A stretch of 64,000 bases of DNA. Source: Candidatus Corynebacterium faecigallinarum (GTDB lineage: Bacteria; Actinomycetota; Actinomycetes; Mycobacteriales; Mycobacteriaceae). The position numbers were made by a program, and so were the translations under genes. The notes below the pieces were generated by a model. The model was not told the origin of the DNA and made no database searches. It worked only from the letters and a program-made list of their open reading frames with translations. Below are positions 54,583-64,000 of this stretch, piece after piece; position 1 is the first letter of the stretch, and each line of letters begins with the position of its first letter. Where the stretch lies: positions 1 to 64,000 of the forward strand of contig DWVP01000016.1 in the NCBI GenBank assembly GCA_019120175.1. Direction: 5' to 3'.

Positions 54583-57420
54583 ATGCTGAAGATCACCTCA
54601 CTGACACTCGACCACGTCGCAGGAGTCACCCACGCCACCGTCACCGTGCCCGAGAAGGGGGTCATGGTGGTGCACGGGCCTAATGAGCGAGGCAAGTCGA
54701 CCGTCCTTAAGGCACTGCGTCTGCTGTTGTCGGACACCCTGTTCAGTAGCGGCAAGCGGGAGGTCCGAGAACTCAAGGACGTCTCCGCCGACGAACCTCC
54801 GACAATCACCGCCGAACTGACGGTGGGAGAACACGAGCTCCGCATCACCAAGGCCTACAAGCAGGGCAGTGGACGCTGCGAGCTGACCGTCACCGCACCG
54901 CGCACCGAGAACCTCACCGGCAGGGAGGCATCCGACCGGTTCGCCGAGATCCTGGCGCAGGAGGTGGACGCGGACCTGTTGGACGCCCTGACCATCGAGC
55001 AGGGCAAGAGCATGGAGATGCTGGTCGCTGCAGGTCTGGGGCCCCTGGAACAGGCACTGGTGGCTGCGCCCGGAGCAGATGGCGACCAGGACGGCCCCCG
55101 GTCTGGTGAGGCTGGCGCTGTGTCGTCTGTGGCCTCTGTGTCCTCCGCGGCATCCGCGGCAGACACCACCTCACTGATCGACCGCATAGAGAAGGAGCGG
55201 AAGCGGTACTTCACCCCGACCGGTCGACCGACCGGGGAACTCGATGCTGCGCAGAAGGCGGTGACCGCCGCTCAGGCCGAGCACGATGAGGCTGACGTCC
55301 GCTACGGCCAGGCCCAGGGGCTGATCGAGGAACTCGGCCGGCTGCGCGCTGACAGGGATGACATCATGCGCCAGCAGCCCGAGGCCGAGGCATCCGCGGA
55401 GAAGGCCGAGGCGGAACTGACGGCTGGCCGAGAGGTACATGCCGTGCTGGAACGTCACCGTGCGGCGGTCGCCCAGGCCACCGACGTTCTCGAGGTGGCG
55501 GAGCAGCGGCAACAGGTCCGCTCCGAGAAGAGTGCCGAACTCGACGTCGCCACAGAGGCGGTGACCACTGCTGCGCAGCAGGTTGAGGAGGCCACGGAAG
55601 CGGCGACGCTGGAGAAGCAGCAGGAGTCCGAGGTCCGAGCGAAGTGGGAGCAGGCGCGGCGGACCACGGCGGTCGCCACGGCCTACGTCAATTACCTTGC
55701 CGCAGTGCGGGACAACGTCCGGGTGCGGCAGTCGTGCGAGGACCTCGCGACACAGCAGAAGGCGGCGGCGGAAATCTCCGAGCGACTCGGAGCCGCCGAG
55801 ACCACCGTGTCGGAGAACCCGGTGACTCTGGACACCGTGGCAGAGCTGCACCGTCTGGCGGCCGACCGTCGCCGTGCCGATGGAGTGCGGGACGCTGCCG
55901 CGACCACCGTGCAGATCAGTGGGCCGGGCGGTGGCCGCATCACCGTCGACGGCGAGACCACGGAGCTGGACACCGACGGGCTCACCGTCGGCGTCACCGC
56001 CCGCCGCGAGTTCGGTGTCGGGGACTACCGGGTCAGCGTGACCCCGGCGCTGGACCTGAAGGACATCGACGATGATGTCGCCCGTGCGCAGGCCGCCCTG
56101 GCCCGGGCACTGGCGGACCTCGGGGTGGGTTCCATCGAGGACGCCGAGGCGCTGGCGGAGAGCCGTCGGGTCGCCGTGGAAACGGTGACTGAGCTGCGGC
56201 TGGAACTCGGCACGGCCACCGGTGGACTGTCGGTGACAGAGCTGGAGGCGAAGGCCCAGCAGCTGGAGACTGAGGTCGTGGACACCGCCGCGTCCATTGA
56301 TGCGGCACGGGAGTCCGTCCTGGCCGCAGACCCGGACTCGACGGTCGATGAGCAACTGCTGCCGGGCCTTGGTGCACTCCGGGCCGGGGGAACAGGTGCC
56401 GACGCTGTCGCGGACGGTGACAGTAATGCTGACGCTGACACCGTGGACCTCGCCAAGGTTCGTCGGGTGGTCGTGGACTCCGACAAGCAGGCCGACCGGT
56501 TGCGTGAGGACCTCGACAACATCGTCAAGGCCGGCGCAGTCTTCCGGCTGGCCAGCCGGGAAGCTGATCTGGAACGGGAGACCGAACGCCGGGAACGCCT
56601 GGACAAGGCACTGACCCAGGCGCGCTCGGAGATCAGCGATGAAGACCTGCAGCAGGCGGTGGACACCGCCCGCACCAGCCTCGACACCGCCCGAACCGCA
56701 TTGCAGGACGCCATCGCCGAACTCGGTGAGGGCGCAGGCGGTGAGTCGGGGCTGGTCGACCTCGAGGTCCTGGAAGGCCTCGCCGCCGGTGCGACGACGC
56801 GGGTCGAGCGGCTCCGGGAGCGTGCCGAGGCGATCGGTCACGAGATCTCCCGGGCCAATGGTGCACTCGGTGAGCACGCCGGAGTCGCCGAACGACGTGA
56901 GGAAGCGTCCACCAACTTGGAGCGGGTGAGCCGTCAGCTCCGCAGCGTCCAGGAACGCGCCACCGCTGCCGACCTGCTCTACACCACGGTCGAAGCGGCA
57001 CGTGCCGATGCGAGACAGCGCTACGAGGCGCCGTTCCGGGCGTCCTTCGAGAAGCTGGCCCGCACCCTCTACGGGCGCTGGGTCGAGTTCGAGTTCAACG
57101 AGGACCTCACCGTAGCCCGCCGCATCCTCGACGGGACATCCCTGGCGACCTCCCAGTTGTCCGGTGGGGCGCAGGAACAGATCGCGGTGCTCAGCAGGCT
57201 GGCCGTCGCCGACATTATCGGCGGAGGGGAGGCGGTCCCGATCGTCATCGACGACGCCCTCGGCTTCTCCGACGCCGGACGTGCCCAGCGAATGAATCTG
57301 GTGCTCGCACAGCTGGCGGCCTACCACCAGATCATCGTTCTGACCTGTGACCCCTCCCGCTTCGACAGCGTGCCCGGGGCATTGGCGGTCTCGATGGACA
57401 GCCTCCGCGCCGCAGCGTAG
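54583..57420 (+). CDS. SMC/YhaN-like ATPase partner of the nuclease
   Basis: A 945-residue coiled-coil ATPase. Walker [18 protein letters not shown] is near residue 31-47; the ABC signature [17 protein letters not shown] (about 859) and Walker [17 protein letters not shown] (about 885) are at the C-terminus. Between them are two long coils with an unusual middle domain (residues 430-500; [20 protein letters not shown]). [15 protein letters not shown] near 205 is typical of YhaN-type proteins. Head folding brings both ATPase halves together as in Rad50/SbcC, but no zinc hook CxxC is present. Like Rv1278 it follows the phosphoesterase by a few bases. Confidence 0.88.
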   Translation: MLKITSLTLDHVAGVTHATVTVPEKGVMVVHGPNERGKSTVLKALRLLLSDTLFSSGKREVRELKDVSADEPPTITAELTVGEHELRITKAYKQGSGRCELTVTAPRTENLTGREASDRFAEILAQEVDADLLDALTIEQGKSMEMLVAAGLGPLEQALVAAPGADGDQDGPRSGEAGAVSSVASVSSAASAADTTSLIDRIEKERKRYFTPTGRPTGELDAAQKAVTAAQAEHDEADVRYGQAQGLIEELGRLRADRDDIMRQQPEAEASAEKAEAELTAGREVHAVLERHRAAVAQATDVLEVAEQRQQVRSEKSAELDVATEAVTTAAQQVEEATEAATLEKQQESEVRAKWEQARRTTAVATAYVNYLAAVRDNVRVRQSCEDLATQQKAAAEISERLGAAETTVSENPVTLDTVAELHRLAADRRRADGVRDAAATTVQISGPGGGRITVDGETTELDTDGLTVGVTARREFGVGDYRVSVTPALDLKDIDDDVARAQAALARALADLGVGSIEDAEALAESRRVAVETVTELRLELGTATGGLSVTELEAKAQQLETEVVDTAASIDAARESVLAADPDSTVDEQLLPGLGALRAGGTGADAVADGDSNADADTVDLAKVRRVVVDSDKQADRLREDLDNIVKAGAVFRLASREADLERETERRERLDKALTQARSEISDEDLQQAVDTARTSLDTARTALQDAIAELGEGAGGESGLVDLEVLEGLAAGATTRVERLRERAEAIGHEISRANGALGEHAGVAERREEASTNLERVSRQLRSVQERATAADLLYTTVEAARADARQRYEAPFRASFEKLARTLYGRWVEFEFNEDLTVARRILDGTSLATSQLSGGAQEQIAVLSRLAVADIIGGGEAVPIVIDDALGFSDAGRAQRMNLVLAQLAAYHQIIVLTCDPSRFDSVPGALAVSMDSLRAAA

Positions 57421-57440
57421 CCGCGGCTGCTCGGCGGACC

Positions 57441-57479
57441 CAAGAAACAAGAAAATCCCCACGTCACAGACGTGGGGAT
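57441..57479 (-). terminator. Rho-independent terminator of tRNA-Arg
   Basis: ATCCCCACGTC (57455-57465) pairs perfectly with GACGTGGGGAT (57469-57479). Read on the minus strand it is followed by TTTTCTTGTTTCTT. It is 12 bases beyond the tRNA 3-prime end. Confidence 0.85.
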
Positions 57480-57490
57480 GATCGGAAGTG

Positions 57491-57563
57491 TGCCCCCGAG
57501 ACGATTCGAACGTCCGACCGCTGGTACCGGAAACCAGTGCTCTATCCCCTGAGCTACGGAGGC
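57491..57563 (-). tRNA. tRNA-Arg (anticodon CCG)
   Basis: A 73-base cloverleaf on the minus strand: acceptor GCCTCCG with CGGGGGC and discriminator A; D-stem GCTC/GAGC; anticodon stem CTGGT/ACCAG with loop TTCCGGT (anticodon CCG, for CGG codons); five-base variable loop; T-arm GGACG-TTCGAAT-CGTCT. CCA is not encoded. It is transcribed against the flanking genes, with its own terminator, and the start is near the argS promoter. Its place beside argS, which charges this tRNA, is notable. Confidence 0.95.
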
Positions 57564-57651
57564 AATGACGGCAACTATAGCACCGCCTCTCCCGCTCGCC
57601 GCAAAACCCCCGATCGATGGTGCGATTCATCGACTCCGCACCCCGACTTGT

Positions 57652-57657
57652 TACTCT
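57652..57657 (+). promoter_or_regulatory. Candidate -10 box of a leaderless argS transcript
   Basis: TACTCT fits TANNNT and ends 8 bases before the GTG at 57666. No ribosome site stands between. This arrangement suits a leaderless mRNA, common in corynebacteria. Confidence 0.4.
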
Positions 57658-57665
57658 CGTCAACT

Positions 57666-59360
57666 GTGACTCCTGCTGAACTCGCCTCCATCATCACGGC
57701 AACAACCCGCACCGTCCTCACCGACCACGGGCTGGATGCCGACGTCGTCCCCGAGCAGGCAACCGTCGAACGTCCCCGGAACCCGGAGCACGGCGACTAC
57801 GCCACCAACATCGCCCTGCAGACCGCCAAGAAGGCCGGCACCAACCCCCGTGAACTCGGGACCTGGCTCGCCGAGGCCCTCGCAGCAGTCGACGGCATCG
57901 ACGAGGCCAGCATCGCAGGCCCCGGTTTCCTGAACATCCGCCTCGCCGCGGATGCCCAGGCCAAGCTGGTCACCGACATCCTCGCCGCCGGTGACTCCTA
58001 CGGCACCGGCGCGGACTTCGACGGGCAGAAGATCAACCTTGAGTTCGTCTCCGCCAACCCCACCGGCCCGATCCACCTCGGCGGCACCCGCTGGGCGGCC
58101 GTCGGTGACTCCCTCGGCCGGATCCTCACCGCCCGCGGTGCCACGGTGACCCGCGAGTACTACTTCAACGACCACGGTTCCCAGATCGACCGCTTCGCCC
58201 GGTCACTGGTCGCCGCGGCCAAGGGCGAGCCCGCCCCGGAGGACGGCTACGGCGGCGAGTACATCGGAGACATCGCCCAGCAGGTCATCGCCGCGCACCC
58301 CGACTGGCAGGACAAGTTCGGCACCGGCGACGCTGCCGACGCCGCAGTCCAGGAGCTCTTCCGGTCCGAGGGTGTGGAGCTGATGTTCGCCCACATCAAG
58401 CGCACCCTGGCGGAGTTCGGCACCGAGTTCGACATCTTCTTCCACGAGAACTCCCTGTTCGAGTCCGGCGCGGTGGACAAGGCCATCCAGACGCTGAAGG
58501 ACAACGGCAACCTCTACGAGGCCGAGGGTGCCTGGTGGCTGCGCAGCTCCAACTTCGGCGACGACAAGGACCGGGTCGTCATCAAGTCCGACGGCAACGC
58601 CGCCTACATCGCCGGTGACATCGCCTACATCGCCGACAAGATCGACCGCGGCCACGACCTGTGCATCTACATGCTCGGCGCCGACCACCACGGCTACATC
58701 TCGCGGCTGAAGGCCGCCGCCCAGGCCCTGGGCTACGACGCCGACCAGGTCGAGGTGCTCATCGGCCAGATGGTCAACCTGGTCCGCGACGGCAAGTCGG
58801 TCAAGATGTCCAAGCGCGCCGGCACCGTGATCACCCTCGACGATCTCGTCGAGGCCATCGGCGTGGACGCCGCCCGCTACGCCCTGATCCGCTCCTCGGT
58901 GGACTCCTCCCTCGACATCGACATGGCACTGTGGGCCAGCCAGTCCAACGACAACCCGGTGTTCTACGTCCAGTACGGCCACGCCCGCCTGTGTTCCCTG
59001 GCACGCAAGGCCGCCGACAACGACGTCGCCCTGCCGGACGACCTGTCGACCCTCGACCTGTCGCTGCTGGACCACGACCGCGAAGGCGACCTGATCCGCA
59101 CCCTCGGCGAGTTCCCGGGTGTGGTCTCCACCGCCGCCGAGCTGCGTGAGCCGCACCGCATCGCCCGCTACGCCGAGCAGCTGGCCGGTACCTTCCACCG
59201 GTTCTACGACTCCTGCCAGATCCTGCCGAAGTCCGATGAACCCTCCGGTGCCGACACCGCCCCGGTGTTCCTCGCCCGCCTCGCCTTGGCCGCGGCCACC
59301 CGCCGCGTGCTCGCCAACGCCCTGACACTGGTCGGTGTCACCGCCCCCGAAAGGATGTGA
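57666..59360 (+). CDS. argS: Arginyl-tRNA synthetase ArgS
   Basis: A 564-residue class I synthetase. The Arg-specific N-terminal add-1 domain is present, the HIGH-type motif is [17 protein letters not shown] (about 128-144) and the KMSK loop is [15 protein letters not shown] (about 380). DALRP-type C-terminal anticodon domain ends [16 protein letters not shown] at 57666 ([15 protein letters not shown]) fits the family. It starts an operon with lysA 10 bases downstream; the argS-lysA pair, known to be co-regulated by arginine and lysine in C. glutamicum, is conserved here. Confidence 0.96.
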   Translation: MTPAELASIITATTRTVLTDHGLDADVVPEQATVERPRNPEHGDYATNIALQTAKKAGTNPRELGTWLAEALAAVDGIDEASIAGPGFLNIRLAADAQAKLVTDILAAGDSYGTGADFDGQKINLEFVSANPTGPIHLGGTRWAAVGDSLGRILTARGATVTREYYFNDHGSQIDRFARSLVAAAKGEPAPEDGYGGEYIGDIAQQVIAAHPDWQDKFGTGDAADAAVQELFRSEGVELMFAHIKRTLAEFGTEFDIFFHENSLFESGAVDKAIQTLKDNGNLYEAEGAWWLRSSNFGDDKDRVVIKSDGNAAYIAGDIAYIADKIDRGHDLCIYMLGADHHGYISRLKAAAQALGYDADQVEVLIGQMVNLVRDGKSVKMSKRAGTVITLDDLVEAIGVDAARYALIRSSVDSSLDIDMALWASQSNDNPVFYVQYGHARLCSLARKAADNDVALPDDLSTLDLSLLDHDREGDLIRTLGEFPGVVSTAAELREPHRIARYAEQLAGTFHRFYDSCQILPKSDEPSGADTAPVFLARLALAAATRRVLANALTLVGVTAPERM

Positions 59361-59370
59361 CCGGTTCCCC

Positions 59371-60795
59371 ATGGACATGGACGTTCATTTCCCCGAGGCC
59401 CCGCTGCGTAAGCGCACCGAGACCCTCGACGAGTTCAACACCCTGCCCTCCCACGTCTTCCCGTTGAACACCGGACGCACCGCCGACGGTGAGATGGTCA
59501 TCGGCGGCGCACCGGTCTCCGAGGTCACCGAGAAGTACGGCACCTCCGTCTTCATCATGGACGAGGCGGACTTCCGGGCCCGGTGCCGCCGCCTTGCCGC
59601 CGCCTTCGGTGGTGGCGAGCGCGTGCACTACGCCTCCAAGGCATTCCTCTCACGGACGGTGTGCCGGTGGATCGACGAGGAGGGCCTGGCCCTCGACGTC
59701 GCCAGCCAGGGTGAGCTGGAGGTGGCACTGGCCGCCGACTTCCCGTCCGACCGGATCACCGTGCACGGCAACAACAAGTCGGTCGAGTTCCTCACCACCG
59801 CCGTACGCGCCGGAGTGGAGCTCATCGTCGTCGACTCGGCCATCGAGATCGAGCGGCTGGCGCAGGTCACCGCCGGGCTCGACATCATCCAGGACGTCCT
59901 GGTCCGCGTGAAGCCCGGTGTCCACGCCGACACCCACGAGTTCATCGCCACCAGTCACGAGGACCAGAAGTTCGGCTTCTCCCTGGCCTCCGGGTCGGCC
60001 GAGGCCGCCTGCCGCAGCTGTGCGGCCACCGACGGTCTTCGGTTGCGCGGCCTGCACTGCCACGTCGGTTCCCAGGTCTTCGACGCCGACGGCTTCGCCC
60101 TCGCCGCCGACCGCCTGCTGGGGCTGTGGTCGCGACTGGTCAGCGAGTTCGCCGACGGCAACGGTACCGACGGCGCCGACAGTGCCGCCGCGGCGTCCTT
60201 CGACACCCTCGACCTCGGCGGCGGCTACGGCATCGCCTACACCCCGGACCAGGAGGAGCTCGACGTGGAGTCGGTCGCAGCCGACCTCCTGTCGCGGGTG
60301 GCGGCGAAGGCCGCGACCTACGGCGTCGATGCCCCGGTAGTCAATGTCGAGCCCGGACGTGCGGTCGTCGGACCGTCGATGGTGACGGTCTACACCGTCG
60401 GTACCGTCAAGGACGTCCACACCTCCGATGAGACGGTGCGCCGCTACATCTCGGTCGATGGTGGCATGAGCGACAACATCCGCCCGGCGCTCTACCAGGC
60501 CGAGTACGACTGCCGACTGGCTAACCGCGAGGCGACGGGTAACCTGGTCGCCGCCCGCGTGGTCGGCAGCCACTGCGAATCCGGTGACATCCTGGTCAAC
60601 GACACCTTGTTGCCCGACGACATCGGCCCGGGTGACCTGCTGGTCATCCCCGGCACCGGCGCGTACTGCTACATGATGGCCTCGCGCTACAACATGATGC
60701 CCCGACCGCCGGTGGTCATCGTGTCCGACGGGGCGGCACGTGAGATGATCCGTCGCGAGACCGTCGCCGACGTGCTCGCCCTGGAGAATTTCTGA
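59371..60795 (+). CDS. lysA: Diaminopimelate decarboxylase LysA
   Basis: A 474-residue fold-type III PLP enzyme that converts meso-DAP to lysine. The PLP Lys is Lys90 in [42 protein letters not shown] and [12 protein letters not shown] supply phosphate and substrate residues, and [17 protein letters not shown] ends the active site. ATG at 59371 or 59377 could start; the nearest purine-rich AAGGATG is 14 bases up, so coupling to argS may help. It closes the DAP pathway to which dapC, dapD and dapE contribute. Confidence 0.96.
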   Translation: MDMDVHFPEAPLRKRTETLDEFNTLPSHVFPLNTGRTADGEMVIGGAPVSEVTEKYGTSVFIMDEADFRARCRRLAAAFGGGERVHYASKAFLSRTVCRWIDEEGLALDVASQGELEVALAADFPSDRITVHGNNKSVEFLTTAVRAGVELIVVDSAIEIERLAQVTAGLDIIQDVLVRVKPGVHADTHEFIATSHEDQKFGFSLASGSAEAACRSCAATDGLRLRGLHCHVGSQVFDADGFALAADRLLGLWSRLVSEFADGNGTDGADSAAAASFDTLDLGGGYGIAYTPDQEELDVESVAADLLSRVAAKAATYGVDAPVVNVEPGRAVVGPSMVTVYTVGTVKDVHTSDETVRRYISVDGGMSDNIRPALYQAEYDCRLANREATGNLVAARVVGSHCESGDILVNDTLLPDDIGPGDLLVIPGTGAYCYMMASRYNMMPRPPVVIVSDGAAREMIRRETVADVLALENF

Positions 60796-60870
60796 TGGTT
60801 TATCATCGGTAACAATCCACAGTAAACAACCCACTGGTAACAACCCATTCGAGTCGACTACGGGAGAGTA

Positions 60871-62217
60871 ATGTCTGATCAGGCTGACAGCGCCAGGAAC
60901 GACAACAACAGCGACACCGGCGCACCCACCGTCGGTGTGGCCCTGCTGGGCATGGGAACGGTCGGGGCCGAGGTGCTCCGCATCCTCACCGAGAATGCTG
61001 CGGACTTCACCGCCCGCATCGGCGGCACGGTCGAGGTCCGCGGCGTCGCGGTCTCCGACCTGTCCAAGCCCCGACCCGGTGTGCCCACCGAGCTGCTCAC
61101 CGACGATGCCCTCGGGCTGGTCAACCGCGACGACATCGACCTGGTGATCGAGGTCATCGGTGGCATCGACTACCCGCGCACCGTGGTGCTGGCGGCCCTG
61201 CGCGCCGGTAAGTCCGTGGTCACCGCCAACAAGGCACTGGTCGCCGCCCACTCCACCGAGCTCTCGGAGGCCGCCGACGCCTCCGGCGCCGACCTCTTCT
61301 TCGAGGCCGCCGTCGCCGCCGCCATCCCGGTGGTCGGCCCGCTGCGCCGCTCCCTGGCCGGTGACAAGGTCAACCAGGTGATGGGCATCGTCAACGGCAC
61401 CACCAACTTCATCCTGGATGCGATGTACAAGCGCGGTGCGTCCTACGACGAGATGCTCGCCGAGGCCACCGACCTGGGCTACGCCGAGGCCGACCCGTCT
61501 GCCGACGTCGACGGCCTGGATGCTGCATCGAAGGCCGCCATCCTGGCGTCCCTGGCCTTCCACTCCGACGTCTCCATCGACGATGTGCACTGTGAGGGCA
61601 TCCGCTCGATCAGTGCCGACGACATCGCCGCGGCGAAGGCCGCCGACTGCACCATCAAGCTGCTGGCAATCTGTGAGCGACTCACCGACGACAACGGTGC
61701 CGAGTCGGTGTCGGCCCGGGTCTACCCGGCGCTGCTGCCGGCATCGCATCCGCTGTCGAGCGTCTCCGAATCCTTCAACGCCATCTTCGTGGTCGCCGAG
61801 CACGCCGGACGCCTGATGTTCTACGGCAACGGCGCCGGCGGTGCCCCCACCGCCTCCGCGGTGCTGGGTGACGTGGTGGGCGCGGCCCGCAACATTGTCC
61901 ACGGTGGGCGTGCCCCGGGCATGTCGACCTACGCGAACCTGCCGGTGGCCGACTTCGGCCGGGTGCGTACCCGCTACCACGTGGACATGATCGTGGAGGA
62001 CCGTCCCGGAGTCCTCGCCGAGGTGTCCTCGACCTTCTCGGCACACGGTGTGTCGTTGAAGACGGTGCGTCAGGAGGAAGCGGGCGACGACGGTGCCCGC
62101 CTGGTGGTCATCACCCACCACGCTGAAGAACACGACCTGGAGGCCACCGTCGAGGGCCTCCTGAGCATCGACGCTGTGAAAACCGTCCGCAGCGTGATCC
62201 GAATGGAAGGCAACTGA
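60871..62217 (+). CDS. hom: Homoserine dehydrogenase
   Basis: A 448-residue NAD(P)-dependent enzyme that reduces aspartate semialdehyde to homoserine. The cofactor motif is [14 protein letters not shown] (about 24-37), the catalytic region [18 protein letters not shown] and [20 protein letters not shown], and a C-terminal ACT domain ([20 protein letters not shown]) gives threonine feedback. The ACT domain is where feedback control acts in C. glutamicum. ATG at 60871 has GGGAGAG upstream. It is 75 bases from lysA and overlaps thrC by one base. Confidence 0.96.
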   Translation: MSDQADSARNDNNSDTGAPTVGVALLGMGTVGAEVLRILTENAADFTARIGGTVEVRGVAVSDLSKPRPGVPTELLTDDALGLVNRDDIDLVIEVIGGIDYPRTVVLAALRAGKSVVTANKALVAAHSTELSEAADASGADLFFEAAVAAAIPVVGPLRRSLAGDKVNQVMGIVNGTTNFILDAMYKRGASYDEMLAEATDLGYAEADPSADVDGLDAASKAAILASLAFHSDVSIDDVHCEGIRSISADDIAAAKAADCTIKLLAICERLTDDNGAESVSARVYPALLPASHPLSSVSESFNAIFVVAEHAGRLMFYGNGAGGAPTASAVLGDVVGAARNIVHGGRAPGMSTYANLPVADFGRVRTRYHVDMIVEDRPGVLAEVSSTFSAHGVSLKTVRQEEAGDDGARLVVITHHAEEHDLEATVEGLLSIDAVKTVRSVIRMEGN

Positions 62218-63299
62218 TGACCGATTCCCGCAACCCGGTGCTGCACCACTGGACCGGCCTGATCAACGAGTACCGGGCCTGGATGCCCTTCGCAGCTGAC
62301 TGGGAGCCGGTGACCCTCAACGAGGGCGGGACCCCACTGGTCCGGGCGAACCACATCTCCGAGCTCACCGGGTGCGACGTGTGGCTGAAGGTCGAGGGCG
62401 CCAACCCCACCGGTTCCTTCAAGGACCGCGGCATGACCGTCGCCGTCACCGACGCCGTCCACGCCGGTAAGAAGGTGCTGATGTGTGCCTCCACCGGCAA
62501 CACCTCGGCATCGGCGGCAGCCTTCGCCGCCCGTGCCGGTATCGATTCGGCCGTGCTGATCCCCGAGGGCAAGATCGCCCAGGGCAAGCTGTCCCAGGCA
62601 GTGATGCACGGTGCCAGGATCATCCAGGTGCGCGGCAACTTCGACGACTGTCTGGAGCTGGTCCGCAAGACCACCACCGACTTCCCGGAGATCGCCCTGG
62701 TCAACTCGGTGAACCCGATGCGCATCGAGGGGCAGAAGACCGCCGCTTTCGAGATCGTCGACGCACTCGGCGACGCCCCCGACATCCACGCACTGCCTGT
62801 CGGAAACGCCGGCAACATCACCGCCTACTGGAAGGGCTACTCCGAGTACGCCGAGGCCGGTGTCTCCTCGCAGCGTCCGGTCATGCTGGGTGTGCAGGCT
62901 GCCGGTGCCGCACCACTGGTCAATGGCGAGCCGGTGCTGAACCCGGAGACGGTCGCGACCGCGATCCGGATCGGTAACCCCGCGTCCTGGCACCAGGCCG
63001 TCGCCGCCAAGGAGGAGTCCGGCGGAAGCTTCCGGGCAGCCACCGACAAGGAGATCCTGGCGGCCTACCGTCTCATCGCCTCCCGCGAGGGTGTGTTCGT
63101 CGAGCCTGCGTCGGCCTCCTCCGTCGCTGGCCTGCTCGCCGCCCACGCCGAGGGCTCCATCGCCCCGGGCCAGCGCATCGTCTGCACGGTGACCGGTCAC
63201 GGTCTCAAGGATCCGACCACCGCCCTGAGTGAAATGCCGGAGCCCACGCCGATCGACGTGGACACCAATGCGGTCGCCGAGGCACTTGATCTCGCATGA
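62217..63299 (+). CDS. thrC: Threonine synthase, mycobacterial short type
   Basis: A 360-residue fold-type II PLP enzyme making threonine from O-phosphohomoserine. [10 protein letters not shown] carries the PLP lysine; [19 protein letters not shown] and [15 protein letters not shown] complete the site. The length and sequence match the short ThrC of mycobacteria; the C. glutamicum enzyme is, as I recall, a different long type (about 480 residues) encoded elsewhere. ATG overlaps the hom stop (TGATG), and the stop overlaps thrB. So all three threonine genes are coupled here. Confidence 0.95.
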   Translation: MTDSRNPVLHHWTGLINEYRAWMPFAADWEPVTLNEGGTPLVRANHISELTGCDVWLKVEGANPTGSFKDRGMTVAVTDAVHAGKKVLMCASTGNTSASAAAFAARAGIDSAVLIPEGKIAQGKLSQAVMHGARIIQVRGNFDDCLELVRKTTTDFPEIALVNSVNPMRIEGQKTAAFEIVDALGDAPDIHALPVGNAGNITAYWKGYSEYAEAGVSSQRPVMLGVQAAGAAPLVNGEPVLNPETVATAIRIGNPASWHQAVAAKEESGGSFRAATDKEILAAYRLIASREGVFVEPASASSVAGLLAAHAEGSIAPGQRIVCTVTGHGLKDPTTALSEMPEPTPIDVDTNAVAEALDLA

Positions 63300-64000
63300 G
63301 TGATCCCGTGACCCCCGTCCGGAGCACTGACGGAGCCGACGGAGCACTCCCCGGTGCCGGTGCACTGCGCAGGCTGGCCACCGGACGTTCGGTGAGTGTC
63401 CGGGTTCCTGCCTCCACCGCCAACCTCGGCCCGGGATTTGATTCACTGGGCCTGGCGGTCGGGCTGTACGACACCGTCGAGGTCGTCACCGTCGATGCCG
63501 GCCTGGACATCATCGTCCACGGTGAAGGCGAGGGCGACGTGCCGCTGGATGAACGCCACCTGGTCGTCCGCGCCCTGCGATCCGGCCTGCGTGAGGCCGG
63601 GGTGACTGTCGCAGGGTTGCGTGTGGTGTGCCACAACGCCATCCCGCACTCCCGCGGGCTGGGCTCCTCGGCTGCCGCCGCCGTCGCAGGTGTCGTCGCG
63701 GCCAGTGCGTTGGCCGGCGGGGACCACCCCACCGGTGCGCTGGACGACGACACCGTCATCCAGCTGTCCTCGGCTTTCGAGGGACACCCGGACAACGCCG
63801 CGGCCTGCGTGCTCGGCGGCGGAGTGGTGTCTTGGACGAATATCCCGATCGACGGCCGCAGCGCACCGGAGTACCACGCGGTGCCGGTGCCGGTCCACGC
63901 TGACGTGCGTGCCACCGCCCTGATCCCGAATTTCCACGCCTCCACCGAGGCGGTGCGCCGGGTGCTGCCCAGCGATGTCTCGCATCAGGACGCCCGCTTC
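63296..64000 (+). CDS. thrB: Homoserine kinase, 5-prime part (cut by window edge)
   Basis: The first 235 codons of a GHMP-family kinase that phosphorylates homoserine to O-phosphohomoserine for thrC. ATG at 63296 overlaps the thrC stop (ATGA). [20 protein letters not shown] is the N-terminal substrate segment, and [17 protein letters not shown] (about 117-133) is the ATP-binding GLGSS loop. [14 protein letters not shown] is the third motif. The frame is open to the last base, so the end lies outside the window. The N-terminus has a 29-residue extension before the kinase fold. Confidence 0.94.
   Translation, partial: MSDPVTPVRSTDGADGALPGAGALRRLATGRSVSVRVPASTANLGPGFDSLGLAVGLYDTVEVVTVDAGLDIIVHGEGEGDVPLDERHLVVRALRSGLREAGVTVAGLRVVCHNAIPHSRGLGSSAAAAVAGVVAASALAGGDHPTGALDDDTVIQLSSAFEGHPDNAAACVLGGGVVSWTNIPIDGRSAPEYHAVPVPVHADVRATALIPNFHASTEAVRRVLPSDVSHQDARF

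Noticed and set aside
55171..57663. 830-codon open frame opposite the SMC-like ATPase gene
   Set aside because: Antisense shadow of a well-supported ATPase and overlaps the tRNA; no domain recognised.
59650..62133. 827-codon open frame opposite lysA and hom
   Set aside because: Spans two real genes antisense and has shadow composition.

Overview
The window is high-GC actinobacterial chromosome from a Corynebacterium, probably one of the high-GC species. Four things point there: an OdhA that fuses an acyltransferase domain to 2-oxoglutarate dehydrogenase (35228-38956), the dapD-aroP-dapE arrangement, a long GapB-type GAPDH, and the argS-lysA-hom block. From memory of gene order, the backbone runs in the same order as Mycobacterium tuberculosis from typA (Rv1165) to thrB (Rv1296): typA, lpqW, mshB, fdxC, dapC, dapD, dapE, LOG protein, O-methyltransferase, sigE, anti-sigma factor, tatB, mrp, MgtE-like protein, corA, odhA, deaD, the Rv1277/Rv1278-like pair, argS, lysA, hom, thrC, thrB.

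Layout. 1-2 kb: the left end of an IS5-type element abuts three small membrane-protein genes of unknown function. 2-8 kb: an NAD(P)-binding reductase-like protein, a polytopic GT-C-like membrane protein, a DUF4232 lipoprotein, an acyl-CoA dehydrogenase, a DUF402 protein and a secreted protein. 8-25 kb: typA, lpqW, mshB, fdxC and the succinylase branch of lysine/diaminopimelate synthesis (dapC, dapD, dapE) with the aroP permease, an orphan FtsX-type permease, a LOG-family protein, a degenerate M17 peptidase and an RlmA-like methyltransferase. 25-34 kb: a degenerate GH32 protein, an O-methyltransferase, sigE with its zinc anti-sigma factor, tatB, mrp, a DUF1003 protein, a cytosolic MgtE-like protein and a decayed corA pseudogene. 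34-48 kb: a lipoprotein, odhA, an acidic protein, a small gene preceded by a perfect SOS box, gapB, an amino acid permease, a DEAD-box helicase, a secreted HNH nuclease and putP. 48-57 kb: a tight four-gene DNA-processing operon (SNF2 helicase, SWIM zinc finger, MRE11-like nuclease, SMC/YhaN-like ATPase). 57-64 kb: tRNA-Arg(CCG) and the aspartate-family operon argS-lysA-hom-thrC-thrB, with thrB cut by the window edge.

Functionally the window is rich in the aspartate pathway: dapC, dapD, dapE and lysA lead to diaminopimelate and lysine, and hom, thrC and thrB lead to threonine. It also carries envelope and redox functions (lpqW, mshB, odhA). The least explained parts are the SNF2-SWIM-MRE11-SMC operon, the SOS-box gene at 40023-40643, two apparent pseudoenzymes (M17-like and GH32-like) and the membrane-protein trio beside the IS element. 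I saw no CRISPR array, rRNA, prophage or recognisable anti-phage island.
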